Of a DNA stretch of 62,504 nucleotides, positions 33,891 to 42,368 are shown in pieces. Location of the stretch: the NCBI GenBank assembly GCA_003223875.1, contig QHWY01000085.1, positions 1-62,504 of the forward strand. The letters are read 5' to 3'. The number at the start of each line of letters is the position of its first letter. The first letter of the stretch is position 1. Made by a program: the position numbers and the translations under genes. The notes below the pieces were generated by a model. That model was not told the origin of the DNA, did not search any database, and saw nothing but the letters and a program-made list of their open reading frames with translations. The stretch comes from Acidobacteriota bacterium. Lineage in GTDB: Bacteria > Acidobacteriota > Terriglobia > 20CM-2-55-15.

Positions 33891-35617
33891 TGCGCAAGCG
33901 CATTGCTGTTGCGTTGCTTTTGACTGTAGGGGCGCTCTATGAGCGCCCAGGGCGATCACAGTCCGCCCCTACAGTACGAATCGGGCTTACGCAAAACGCT
34001 TCGGCGGTTTCTGTCCGTTCGACCCAACCTTTCACCGTTCAAAAGTACCAGACTCGCACGGCAAAATTCACAATAGTAGTCGCCCTTGCGCCCGCCACCG
34101 CGAATCGCGTTCTGACAAGGAGCGACCTCCAATACCGCACAATTGTTGAGATCGATGGCGACAGGATTGTTCTCGTTCCTAGAAACGAGAAGATACGAAT
34201 CGACACTGTTGGGAATACGGGAATCGAGGTTGATAATCGCAGTTATCGCGGCAGCATCGAGGTATTCGGGAACAGCAGGAACACCTTCACGGTTGTGAAC
34301 GAACTGCCACTCGAGGATTACTTGCTTGGTGTCGTTCCCAACGAATTGAGCCCCACGACATTCGGAGAACTTGAAGCCTTGAAGGCACAGGCGGTCGCTG
34401 CACGGACGTACGTTGTGCGGAACATGGGGCAATCGAAGAAGGAGGGTTATGACATCTGCTCGAGCGATGTCTGTCAGGTCTACATGGGCCGCGAATCGGA
34501 ACTGCCGCTATCATCGCAGGCTGTTACGGAAACACGAGGAGTGATTGCCACCTATAAGGATCAGCCAATCAACGCTCTCTATAGTTCGACCTGTGGCGGG
34601 CGAACAGAGGACGCGGAGAACATCTTTGATGAGAAGTTTCCGTACCTCGTATCGACCATGTGCGAGTACAAGCATCCGGCACCCTTACCTTTTTCGACCT
34701 CGAAATCTTTTCCAGACTGGAAAGACGCCGTCCTTACGGTTGCTGGTGTGTCCAATTTCTCCGAGGCGCAGCAGTTCACAGGATTGCCGCTCCGCGGTGA
34801 GCCCGCGTCGACTGATGCAGCGGCTCTCGCAACTTTCATTCGGCAATCATTCTATCCTGATGTTCTGTCCTCGTCCGACCTTTCATTTCTCACCGAGCAG
34901 GGTATCCTTTCGGCATCCGGCAACATTCCGTTAAGAGAAATCCTGTTTCGCCTGGTGGACAGGAAACGTGCATTCGAGTGGCAACAAGGTGTCCTGGTTT
35001 CTTGGGACGGAACAACAATGAGGCTGCTGGTCGATGGGCAGCCGAAAGATTTCAACTTGAGTCCAGACGCACCGATTTATCAGCGCGTTGGTGATGAAAG
35101 GCTGCCGATGAGGCAGGGTTCCTGGATTGGCGGCGAGTTAATGGATTTCCGGGCTGTTGGAAGCACGATCCAGATGCTGGTTTATAGGATCAATTTTGCC
35201 AATCCCGCTGCAGACCGCTATTCCCGGCTTGCGTTGTGGCAGGTTCACAAAACGCGTCAAGAACTGGATGCTGCATTCCGGCCGGTTAATATCGGCAGTA
35301 TCCAAGACATGCGGGTCATCGAGCGTGGTCCGTCCGAACGCCCACTGATGACGGAGCTCATCGGAACCAGCGGCCGCCGCACCGTTCGCCCGCTTCGTTT
35401 GCGAACGCTACTGGGCTTGCGCGACAGTCTGTTCTCCTTTGATGTCGAGCGCAACGCACAGGGTGAAGTTCTGGGCATGATGTTCTACGGCCGGGGCTGG
35501 GGCCACGGCGTCGGTATGTGTCAGGTCGGTGCTTATGGTATGGCCTTGGACGGCGCGACGTACGAAGAGATACTGAAGAAGTACTACAAAGGAATCGAAC
35601 TAAAGAAACTGTATTGA
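33890..35617 (+). CDS. SpoIID/LytB-domain protein, with repeat-encoded signal region
   Basis: The 575 residues start MRKRIAVALLLTVGALYERP, where the hydrophobic segment is a signal peptide. From residue 12 the sequence TVGALYERPGRSQSAPTVR is encoded by a class A palindrome (33924-33974). SpoIID landmarks are LPLEDYLLGVVPNELSPTTF, LEALKAQAVAARTYVVRN and, near the end, GRGWGHGVGMCQVGAYGMAL. SpoIID is a lytic transglycosylase on denuded peptidoglycan; the Glu of VPNE is the catalytic candidate. The protein is larger than sporulation SpoIID and has an inserted domain between 220 and 520. It probably remodels the cell wall in the periplasm. Confidence 0.82.
   Translation: MRKRIAVALLLTVGALYERPGRSQSAPTVRIGLTQNASAVSVRSTQPFTVQKYQTRTAKFTIVVALAPATANRVLTRSDLQYRTIVEIDGDRIVLVPRNEKIRIDTVGNTGIEVDNRSYRGSIEVFGNSRNTFTVVNELPLEDYLLGVVPNELSPTTFGELEALKAQAVAARTYVVRNMGQSKKEGYDICSSDVCQVYMGRESELPLSSQAVTETRGVIATYKDQPINALYSSTCGGRTEDAENIFDEKFPYLVSTMCEYKHPAPLPFSTSKSFPDWKDAVLTVAGVSNFSEAQQFTGLPLRGEPASTDAAALATFIRQSFYPDVLSSSDLSFLTEQGILSASGNIPLREILFRLVDRKRAFEWQQGVLVSWDGTTMRLLVDGQPKDFNLSPDAPIYQRVGDERLPMRQGSWIGGELMDFRAVGSTIQMLVYRINFANPAADRYSRLALWQVHKTRQELDAAFRPVNIGSIQDMRVIERGPSERPLMTELIGTSGRRTVRPLRLRTLLGLRDSLFSFDVERNAQGEVLGMMFYGRGWGHGVGMCQVGAYGMALDGATYEEILKKYYKGIELKKLY
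33924..33974. repeat. class A palindrome inside the SpoIID-like coding region
   Basis: The element runs CTGTAGGGGCGCTCTATGAG to GTCCGCCCCTACAG, with 51 bp (17 codons, so in frame). It encodes the region just after the hydrophobic core of the signal peptide. Left and right tips are inverted copies (CTGTAGGGGCG and CGCCCCTACAG). Confidence 0.75.
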
Positions 35618-35634
35618 GCAATTTATTCCCCTCC

Positions 35635-35777
35635 TCGCAGAGGAGGGGTGGCGCGACAGCCAGCGGGCTGTCGCGCCGGGGTGGTCAGCTCGGCGAAATA
35701 TTTCGGCCGGTCTGACCACCCCGTCTGCGCCTTCGCTTCGCTCGGCGCATCCACCCCTCCTCGCAGAGGAGGGGAAT
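35635..35777. repeat. class B palindromic repeat
   Basis: Arms ATTCCCCTCCTCGCAGAGGA and TCCTCGCAGAGGAGGGGAAT are inverted copies. The inner GGGGTGGTCAGCTCGGCGAAA is opposed to GACCACCCC. The 143-bp copy lies between the SpoIID-like gene and miaA. Confidence 0.8.
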
Positions 35778-35797
35778 ATTCGTCTTGCCCGCATCTC

Positions 35798-36730
35798 ATG
35801 CATCCAGTGCTCACCATCGTCGGGCCGACAGCCAGCGGTAAATCTGAGCTCGCCCTTTTCCTCGCCGAACGCTTTTCAGGTGAAATTGTCAACTACGACT
35901 CGATCCAGATTTTTCGGTACTTCGACATTGGAGCGGCAAAACCGACTCCTGAAGAACGGCGCCGCATACTTCACCACATGATTGATATCCGCGAGCCAAC
36001 AGCAGTTTTCACTGCAGGCGACTACCAACGTGAAGCGCGGCGAATACTAGGCAATATTCGCGACCGCGGCAAAATGCCCATTCTGGTTGGTGGTACCGGT
36101 TTGTACTTGCGTGCCTTGACAGAAGGGTTGTTCAATGGACCGGAACGGTCCACTCACTGGAGGAATCGGTTGGAAATGCTCGCCGAACGAAAGGGCCGCG
36201 AATATCTTCACAGGGTCTTGAGAAAAGTCGATCCGGTAGCTGCGTCGCGGATCGAGGTGCGCGACAAGCCGAAGGTCATTCGCGCGCTTGAGGTCCGCTT
36301 GCAAACGGGCAAAGCGCTCTCGAAGCATCTCGAGGAACTGCCTCGGCAGCCCTTAACCGGCTTCGATGTTCATTTCATTGGCCTGAATCCGCCTCGCGAA
36401 GAACTTTATCGGCGAATCGACGATCGCGTCCGCCAGATGTTCAGCGCTGGTCTGGTTCAGGAGGTCCGTGACTTGTTGGGAAAGGGGATTCCGCCGAGCG
36501 CCAAACCTTTTGAGGCGATCGGGTATCGGCACGTCATCGCGGATATCGATTCCTGTATCCCGAAGGAAGAAACGATTCGTATAATTCAGCGTGACACCAG
36601 AAGATATGCGAAACGTCAAATGACTTGGTTTCGGAAGCAGCCGGACGTTACTTGGTTTGATGGACCTGGAGACAGCGATGAGATTAAGAACATGGTCCAT
36701 CAGTTTGTCAAACTGTTTGCCACTTTTTAG
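35798..36730 (+). CDS. miaA: tRNA dimethylallyltransferase
   Basis: From the ATG at 35798 the product has 310 residues: P-loop IVGPTASGKSELALFLAERF at the start, VNYDSIQIFRYFDIGAAKPT (with the catalytic Asp), HHMIDIREP and GGTGLYLRAL, and the C-terminal FEAIGYRHVIADI and QRDTRRYAKRQMTWFRK. It adds a dimethylallyl group to A37 of tRNAs reading codons that start with U. An upstream in-frame stretch from 35648 is repeat-encoded and is not part of it. hfq follows after 9 bases, the common miaA-hfq-hflX order. Confidence 0.95.
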   Translation: MHPVLTIVGPTASGKSELALFLAERFSGEIVNYDSIQIFRYFDIGAAKPTPEERRRILHHMIDIREPTAVFTAGDYQREARRILGNIRDRGKMPILVGGTGLYLRALTEGLFNGPERSTHWRNRLEMLAERKGREYLHRVLRKVDPVAASRIEVRDKPKVIRALEVRLQTGKALSKHLEELPRQPLTGFDVHFIGLNPPREELYRRIDDRVRQMFSAGLVQEVRDLLGKGIPPSAKPFEAIGYRHVIADIDSCIPKEETIRIIQRDTRRYAKRQMTWFRKQPDVTWFDGPGDSDEIKNMVHQFVKLFATF

Positions 36731-36739
36731 GGAGTTCCT

Positions 36740-37018
36740 ATGGAAAACAAAGCGCCTTCCCAAAATATTCAGGACGTTTACCTCAACACTGTCCGCCGTG
36801 AAAAAGCCCCCGTCACCGTTTTTCTGATCAGCGGTGTAAAATTGATAGGAAAGATCAAAGGATTCGACAAGTACTCGGTGATCCTGGAAGCAAACAATCA
36901 AGAACAACTAATCTTCAAGCACGCGATCTCGACGGTTTCTACAGCAAAGATGGTTTCGGCGCCGCCGCCTCCGCCGCCGGTCCCACAGCCTCAGACCGCC
37001 GCCACTGAACGTACTTGA
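36740..37018 (+). CDS. hfq: RNA chaperone Hfq
   Basis: The 92 residues have the two Sm motifs: [20 protein letters not shown] and [20 protein letters not shown]. These form the proximal RNA face and the lateral rim of the hexamer; the rim Arg patch is weakly kept. The C-terminal 25 residues are Pro/Ala rich ([13 protein letters not shown]). AGGGAG precedes the ATG by 7 bases. It sits between miaA and hflX as in many bacteria. Confidence 0.93.
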   Translation: MENKAPSQNIQDVYLNTVRREKAPVTVFLISGVKLIGKIKGFDKYSVILEANNQEQLIFKHAISTVSTAKMVSAPPPPPPVPQPQTAATERT

Positions 37019-37171
37019 TGGCGTGGGAGACCTGCCAAATTGCTTTCAAAAAGACAGTACCGACAGTGGCTTGGCCGGGCCAAGCGCAAGCCCGACGCGA
37101 AGCGCAAGCCCGATAGCGCGGAACCTCAAGGAAGGGCGCAGCCGGAACAAAAGGCCCGACGCTAAAACCCG

Positions 37172-38206
37172 ATGGAGAATGCGATACTGGTTGGAACCCA
37201 CGCCCTCGATGAATTGCGTGAGCTGGCCACCTCGGCCGGCGCACGCATCATCGACGAGATGATCCAACATCGCGATCGGCCCGATCCTGCTACGTTTATC
37301 GGAAAAGGTAAGGTCGAAGAGCTCCACGAGGAAGTCATCCTTGAGGGAGTGGATGTTGTCATCTTTGATGACGAACTGTCGCCCAGCCAGGCCAAAAATC
37401 TGGAAGAAGCGCTTGATACGAAGGTTGTCGATCGGACGGGTCTAATCCTGGACATCTTTGCGCGGCGGGCTAGAACCAAAGAAGGTAAGCTTCAGGTCGA
37501 ATTGGCACAACTGGAGTACCGGCTGACGCGATTGACCGGTCATCGAGAATACCTTTCCCGTCTCGGCGGAGGGATCGGCACACGGGGTCCCGGTGAAACA
37601 AAACTGGAAATGGACCGCCGGCAAATCCGCCACCGCATCAGCACGCTAAAGCGCGATATCGAGCAGATCCGAAAGCACCGGCAATTGCACCGGGAACGGC
37701 GCCGCCGAGATCAACTTCCCTTGGTTTCGCTGGTCGGCTACACGAACGCCGGCAAGTCGACCTTATTCCGGGCATTGTCCAAAGAAAACACGCTGGTATC
37801 GAATCGCTTGTTTTCGACCTTGGATACATTGATCCGCCGGATTCAGCTGGGTCGAAGTCTTCCGATTTTGATTTCCGACACCGTCGGGTTCATCCGGAAA
37901 TTGCCCCATCAATTAGTCTCGGCGTTTCGCGCAACGCTGGAAGAGGTTGTGGAGTCCGATTTGATCCTGCACGTCATCGACGGCTCCGATCCGGATCATG
38001 ACGAGAAGCGAACGGTCGTACTAAATGTGTTGGAAGAAATTGGCGCCGGAAATCACCCAATGTTGACTGTATTTAATAAAATGGACTTAGTGCCCGATTC
38101 GGAGCGTGCTGTCTCCGAAACCGTCTATGTCTCCGCTGTCACCGGCGAAGGTCTCGACCGTCTTGTAGATGAAATTGTTCGTGAAGTGAATTCGGTCCGC
38201 GTATGA
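37172..38206 (+). CDS. hflX: ribosome-associated GTPase HflX
   Basis: The 344 residues show the HflX N-terminal domain (ENAILVGTHALDELRELATS; DPATFIGKGKVEEL; VIFDDELSPSQAKNLEEALD) and the GTPase domain. G1 is GYTNAGKST, G3 is DTVGF, and G4 is NKMD. HflX rescues or splits stalled ribosomes, particularly in heat stress. The 153-bp gap after hfq is open in the hfq frame from the stop to 37168 as a basic, repeat-like peptide with no good start. The stop overlaps the TPR gene by 4 bases. Confidence 0.93.
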   Translation: MENAILVGTHALDELRELATSAGARIIDEMIQHRDRPDPATFIGKGKVEELHEEVILEGVDVVIFDDELSPSQAKNLEEALDTKVVDRTGLILDIFARRARTKEGKLQVELAQLEYRLTRLTGHREYLSRLGGGIGTRGPGETKLEMDRRQIRHRISTLKRDIEQIRKHRQLHRERRRRDQLPLVSLVGYTNAGKSTLFRALSKENTLVSNRLFSTLDTLIRRIQLGRSLPILISDTVGFIRKLPHQLVSAFRATLEEVVESDLILHVIDGSDPDHDEKRTVVLNVLEEIGAGNHPMLTVFNKMDLVPDSERAVSETVYVSAVTGEGLDRLVDEIVREVNSVRV

Positions 38207-39414
38207 ATATTTGTCTTCTGGCTTTCCTGCTTCTCCAGTCATCGTTGCTTCTTCCGCCTCGTGGTTCGGCAGTTAATCCTGCTGCCGTTTCGCAAGTTCC
38301 TGCAAAGCTCCAGAAGGATTACGACAAGCTCTGGTCGCGGTTCGTGAGCGGCCAGAGTGACGCGCAACTCATGAAAGATATTGCGAACTTCATGAAGAAG
38401 CAGAAAAATTTTGATCCTGTTCTAACCATCGACGCCTACATCGAATTGTATAAGGGCAACGACGCCGAGGCCGCTCGGAAGTTTCAACAGGCATTCGCCA
38501 TAAATTCGAAAAATTGGATTGCTGCGTATTACCTGGCAGAGTTGGCGTACACGCATCAGGATTATGGGCAAGCCAACACATTTTATTCATTGCTGCTCGA
38601 CCTGGACAAGAGCCGGACGGATGTCGAGCCCAAACGAGAAAAGGCACTACTGCTCGCGACTGAAAAGCTGCTTCGATCCGCTGCGCAAGCTGAAGCAGAC
38701 GATCGGTTCAGTGATGCGGAACAGTTATACAGGCAGGCTTTGAATATTGCGCCGAAAGATCCCGCGCTGCATTCCCGGTTAGCGGACCTGCTGGCGAAAG
38801 CAGGTAAGCAGGCCGAATCGGCAGCGGAGCGCAAAATTGCCGAAGAGTTGACCCCGCGCCGAGCTTCAATCCTACGTTCTGAAGCGGGTTCTAAAGACGA
38901 TGATCTGGAGGATCTCGGGCGCTGGGGCAACGACATCGAAAGGTTGCATGAGATCCGCGATGCTCAGAACGTATCGCGTGAGCAGATCGCTGCACTCATC
39001 GTCAAATATTTTCCACAGGTTGTCGAGCATCGCCAGAATCAGCAAATCGTGACGGATATCGATTCGTCATGGGCCAGGGAAGAAATCCAAATAGCTGTCG
39101 ATGCTGGGCTGATGAGTATCTTTCCCAATCACACCTATGAACCTTCGGCCGCGATAAGCCGCGGCGAGTTTGCCGCCCCTATGGCTCGGCTGATCCGGTT
39201 ACTCGGCTTAGCTGCAAGCGCCAATCCGCCGATTTCCATTACAGACATGGCTCCAACAAACGCCCAATACGCAGACGTCCAACTGGTATTGGGTTACGGG
39301 CTGATGAACATTCAGGATTCAGGCGTCTTCGATGTTTCTGCGGAGTTATCCGGCCGAGAGGCTGTCCGCGCTGCGGCGCATCTGCTACAAACTTTTCAAC
39401 AGGCTCAACACTGA
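38203..39414 (+). CDS. exported TPR protein with C-terminal S-layer homology-like region
   Basis: The 403 residues have a signal-like start (MNICLLAFLLLQSSLLLPPR), then TPR-like repeats (about 55-215: VLTIDAYIELYKGNDAEAAR, AEQLYRQALNIAPKDPALHS). The C-terminal part from about 280 has two S-layer homology-like segments (DIDSSWAREEIQIAVDAGLM and ADVQLVLGYGLMNIQDSGVF). It may interact with the cell wall or outer envelope. It overlaps hflX by 4 bases and ends the long plus-strand run. Confidence 0.75.
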   Translation: MNICLLAFLLLQSSLLLPPRGSAVNPAAVSQVPAKLQKDYDKLWSRFVSGQSDAQLMKDIANFMKKQKNFDPVLTIDAYIELYKGNDAEAARKFQQAFAINSKNWIAAYYLAELAYTHQDYGQANTFYSLLLDLDKSRTDVEPKREKALLLATEKLLRSAAQAEADDRFSDAEQLYRQALNIAPKDPALHSRLADLLAKAGKQAESAAERKIAEELTPRRASILRSEAGSKDDDLEDLGRWGNDIERLHEIRDAQNVSREQIAALIVKYFPQVVEHRQNQQIVTDIDSSWAREEIQIAVDAGLMSIFPNHTYEPSAAISRGEFAAPMARLIRLLGLAASANPPISITDMAPTNAQYADVQLVLGYGLMNIQDSGVFDVSAELSGREAVRAAAHLLQTFQQAQH

Positions 39415-39480
39415 CCGAAAAAGGTGCAAAGTGCTATAAGGCGCCGGTTTTCCGGTACCTTATGGCTTCCAAGCCTTACC

Positions 39481-39515
39481 TTTTCCACAGGGTTATCCAC
39501 ATCTTCTGTGGACGT
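39481..39515. promoter_or_regulatory. cluster of DnaA-box-like sites between convergent genes
   Basis: TTTTCCACA (39481-39489) and the perfect consensus TTATCCACA (39493-39501) lie next to an inverted TGTGGACGT (39507-39515). The central TCCACA and TGTGGA arms could also fold into a 6-bp hairpin with a 5-nt loop. Function unproven. Confidence 0.4.
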
Positions 39516-39530
39516 GAGGTATCACTGGTT

Positions 39531-40220
39531 TTAGATGCTCTTTAGCCAGCGTTTTGCCTCTTCATATTGGCGAAAACGTTTTTCCTCGGCCTTGAATTCG
39601 CGCGTGTGGACAATCATGCGCGAATCACGCACGCATGAATGATGTTTCAAGTGAAGCATCTCATGAAACAGGATATACGCGGTGACGTACCAAGGAATGG
39701 TTGGGACATCAAAGAAGCGGCTGATGAAGATAATGTTGTGGGTCGCGTCGTAGCGTCCGAGCACATGTCGTGATTTCTTCGGCGACCACGACAGGCGTGG
39801 CTTAACGAGCAAAGCATCAAAGTAATCCCGGTTCAGCCGATCGAATAAAGTTTCCAGATCGACGTGGCGCCCTCGCGCTTCTCCAGCGCGCATCCGGCGG
39901 CCTCGTTTCGTGCGTGCAATCCGCGCGCGTTCCTGAATCTCTTCGCTCAAGATGAAAGTTCTGTAGGCGCGGTGATGAGAATGGTCAATCGTCTTCTGAT
40001 ACAGTTTCGCGAGCAGAATGAGTGCGAGCGACGAATAGACGTCGAGCGGCGCATCGGTGAAGATATCGCTTAGGCGGACAATCAGACGATTATCATGCAA
40101 CCGTACTGTGTGGTTGAGGCCGGCGAAAGGGAAGAATTCGATCTCGATCTCCGGGAGCGGTGTTCGTGGACGAAGTTGCTTGTGCGCCGACGCGAAGATG
40201 AGTTGAATATCGGCCGTCAC
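39531..40220 (-). CDS. SprT-like zinc metalloprotease
   Basis: The 229 residues carry the zinc-binding motif HEMLHLKHHS near the C-terminus (TAYILFHEMLHLKHHSCVRD, about residue 190-200) with a downstream cluster containing His and Arg (IVHTREFKAEEKRF). The second half matches SprT-like M48-type minigluzincins (the segment LETLFDRLNRDYFDALLVKP). The N-terminal half is helical and basic. SprT-like proteins are often nuclear or ribosome-associated proteases; the bacterial function is unknown. It is the terminal gene of the uvrA operon, with a 4-base overlap. Confidence 0.75.
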   Translation of the reverse strand: MTADIQLIFASAHKQLRPRTPLPEIEIEFFPFAGLNHTVRLHDNRLIVRLSDIFTDAPLDVYSSLALILLAKLYQKTIDHSHHRAYRTFILSEEIQERARIARTKRGRRMRAGEARGRHVDLETLFDRLNRDYFDALLVKPRLSWSPKKSRHVLGRYDATHNIIFISRFFDVPTIPWYVTAYILFHEMLHLKHHSCVRDSRMIVHTREFKAEEKRFRQYEEAKRWLKSI

Positions 40221-40828
40221 TGCTGCTTTCTTTTCTTCTCCGTTTTCGGCACCTTCCTCAACGCTTCTTTCGTTTCGGCTTGCGTGTCTTTAGCTTTTTC
40301 GATCGCTTCCTCGATGGCTACGCGTTCGGTATCGTTCTTCGGCTTGAACTTCTCCAGAACCGGGATCGTTTCAAGCGTGAATTTTTCAAGGTCTTCCAAT
40401 GAATCGCGGACATCAAATTTGCGGCTGTAAGCGGAGTCGATGTTTGACGTGATTTCGTCGAGAGCTTCGATATAGCCGCGAAGAAGCTCAGCAGATGTGA
40501 AGTCGGCAAGGTAAGAAGTGTCGTCGGGATCTACTTTGTTGGCAGTCGCGCGCGTGTCACCCGCTTTCTTTTTCTCCTTCTCGCGTTTTTCCTTCTCCTT
40601 CCGCTCCTTTTCTTTTTCCTTCTCGCTCTTTTCCATCAAACCCAAAAAGATGAGCCGGCGCTCCGCGAGTTTGAAATAAACCGGCACGCGTTGATTCAAT
40701 TCCTGGGCATCGCGGATCAGGTCCAGCTCGTCTTCAGTGAAGTACTCTTTTTTGGGCGCCGCGAAGAGCGACGCGGCGAATGAGAGAACGATGACAAGGG
40801 ATAGACTAACTTTTCCGGCCCGGTGCAT
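40217..40828 (-). CDS. exported Lys/Glu-rich hypothetical protein
   Basis: The 203 residues start with a signal peptide (MHRAGKVSLSLVIVLSFAAS, cleavage after LFAA). A run of alternating Lys and Glu (EKSEKEKEKERKEKEKREKE, about 67-90) separates an N-terminal helical part from a helical C-terminal half (LRGYIEALDEITSNIDSAYS). No domain recognised. It shares a 23-base overlap with the preceding lipoprotein gene, so the two are coupled, and 4 bases with the SprT-like gene. Such protein pairs occur near uvrA in related genomes as far as I recall, but that is not established here. Confidence 0.65.
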   Translation of the reverse strand: MHRAGKVSLSLVIVLSFAASLFAAPKKEYFTEDELDLIRDAQELNQRVPVYFKLAERRLIFLGLMEKSEKEKEKERKEKEKREKEKKKAGDTRATANKVDPDDTSYLADFTSAELLRGYIEALDEITSNIDSAYSRKFDVRDSLEDLEKFTLETIPVLEKFKPKNDTERVAIEEAIEKAKDTQAETKEALRKVPKTEKKRKQQ

Positions 40829-41333
40829 TTTGGTCTCCGAATAAAGCTTTGAGGAGGTCGTCGCGAATTTCCGACGCTTGCTGTTTCGCCTTTTCTACAG
40901 GTTCGCGCTGATCGAATGTGAGCCCGCGGCCGATGTCGTCCAGCATTCGAATCTGGCGGCGCAGGGAAATTTCCAGCTCTTTAAAACCTTTGGGTTTGCG
41001 ATGGGCATCCCGGCCGGTTTTCATCATCGTTTGATGGGCATCCTGGATCGTTTCGATATATTCGCTCAGGCGCTTGCCAAGTACTTCGGGTTCTCCGCTT
41101 TTGACGGCATCGGTAACCAGGCTGAGCAAAATTTCAGAGATGTTGATGTCGATCTTGGTGCGATCCACGGCGTCTGTACTACGCTTGAGTTTTTCTCGTT
41201 CTCTATCCAGACGCTCGAGGCGCTTGTCGAATTGCGGCGGGTGAAGGGCGGCAGTCCGAACGGTACAGGAACTCGCAATCAACACAATCAACACAATCAG
41301 CACAGTCAATAATCGCTGGATTGTCCACATCAC
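40806..41333 (-). CDS. putative lipoprotein of unknown function
   Basis: The 175 residues have a type II signal with lipobox LIASSC near residue 23 (MMWTIQRLLTVLIVLIVLIA before it). The remainder is entirely helical and charged: KRLERLDREREKLKRSTDAV, then KELEISLRRQIRMLDDIGRG and a DQREPVEKAKQQASEIRDDL helix. Its sequence suggests a periplasmic coiled-coil lipoprotein, possibly paired with the Lys/Glu-rich exported protein encoded by the overlapping next gene. Confidence 0.65.
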   Translation of the reverse strand: MMWTIQRLLTVLIVLIVLIASSCTVRTAALHPPQFDKRLERLDREREKLKRSTDAVDRTKIDINISEILLSLVTDAVKSGEPEVLGKRLSEYIETIQDAHQTMMKTGRDAHRKPKGFKELEISLRRQIRMLDDIGRGLTFDQREPVEKAKQQASEIRDDLLKALFGDQNAPGRKS

Positions 41334-41345
41334 GCTAGTGACCGT

Positions 41346-42368
41346 TTACTTCTTCAGACGGCGTTCCAATGTCCTTGCGCGCTGCCGTGCTTGAAAGGAC
41401 CTGGCGTCATTTGAGCCGTCATCGAGTTCCAAAAACTTATTATATTGCACGATCGCTTCCTTTGCGTTTCCTAAATTATCCCAGCATGTGGCCAGTACGA
41501 AATGCGGAAGGGCTTCGCTTGGACGAAGCTCAATCAGACGACTTAACAATTGTGCCGCCCGTCCCCAGTTTTCCTGCGCATAAAACACGGCGCTGAGTGT
41601 TGCGTAGGCTTCAACATAGTCCGATTTGACTCGAATAGCCTGCTCGAGCGCCGCGATAGCCTGAGGGTATGCTTTGACTTCCTCGTAGGATTTGCCAAGA
41701 AGGTAAAGGTAATCCGCATTTGTTGATTCCGACTTGACGAGTTCGGCCAGCAGTGGAATCGCTCTCACGTACTCTTTGTCGGTGAAATACGAGATCGCCA
41801 ATTGGCGACGCAGATTCGTATTTTTTGAATCCAGTGAGATCGCCTTCTCGAGATATTCGCGCGACTTGACTTCATTGTTTCGCGCGTGCTCGGCCTCGCT
41901 CAGAGCGACGTACAGCTCGAGGGAACTAAGTCCCTTTGCTTGGACGGCGATCAGGTGCGGATACGCTTTCGCGATATCATTCACGCGCATATAGAACATC
42001 GCAAGATTGAATTCGGCTTGTACATCATCCGGATGAACATCTAGCGCCTTCTCGAATTGTTCTCCGGCTTCGTCGCGTTTGCCGCTCTGATCCAGCAGGA
42101 TTGCGAGATTGACCCGAGCTTCATAAATAGTCCCATTTTGATCCAGAAGCGTTCGATAAGCTGCAATCGCGCCATCGCTGTTACCGAGTTTTGTATAACA
42201 AACCGCGAGATTGAAACGTGAGGAGATCTGCGAGGCATCCTCTTTGAGGATGCTCTCATATTTCATGGCCGCGTCCGCCCAACGGCCGGCTTCGAAGTCC
42301 GTGTTTGCGGAGTTGTATAGGTCCTCGGTGGCTTGGAGAATCGCGAAGATAAGGATGAAAGACTTCAT
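41346..42368 (-). CDS. exported TPR-repeat protein
   Basis: The 340 residues have a short hydrophobic start (MKSFILIFAILQATEDL) and about nine TPR repeats, each with the W/LG-Y-A-Y-A-P pattern (ADAAMKYESILKEDASQISS; AEFNLAMFYMRVNDIAKAYP; AIAALEQAIRVKSDYVEAYA; LPHFVLATCWDNLGNAKEAI). TPRs act as protein-binding scaffolds. It overlaps the uvrA stop by 4 bases and is therefore translated with it, an odd partner for a DNA repair gene. Confidence 0.75.
   Translation of the reverse strand: MKSFILIFAILQATEDLYNSANTDFEAGRWADAAMKYESILKEDASQISSRFNLAVCYTKLGNSDGAIAAYRTLLDQNGTIYEARVNLAILLDQSGKRDEAGEQFEKALDVHPDDVQAEFNLAMFYMRVNDIAKAYPHLIAVQAKGLSSLELYVALSEAEHARNNEVKSREYLEKAISLDSKNTNLRRQLAISYFTDKEYVRAIPLLAELVKSESTNADYLYLLGKSYEEVKAYPQAIAALEQAIRVKSDYVEAYATLSAVFYAQENWGRAAQLLSRLIELRPSEALPHFVLATCWDNLGNAKEAIVQYNKFLELDDGSNDARSFQARQRARTLERRLKK

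Noticed and set aside
35648..35797. Extended N-terminus of MiaA
   Set aside because: It is encoded by a class B repeat, and the MiaA P-loop begins normally after the ATG at 35798.
37019..37168. Basic peptide frame between hfq and hflX
   Set aside because: It follows the hfq stop in the same frame, has no credible start, and is made of repeated KRKPD-like sequence, so it is more likely noncoding.
39481..39515. Replication origin
   Set aside because: There are only three boxes, no AT-rich unwinding region and none of the usual neighbours (dnaA, dnaN, gidA, parAB).
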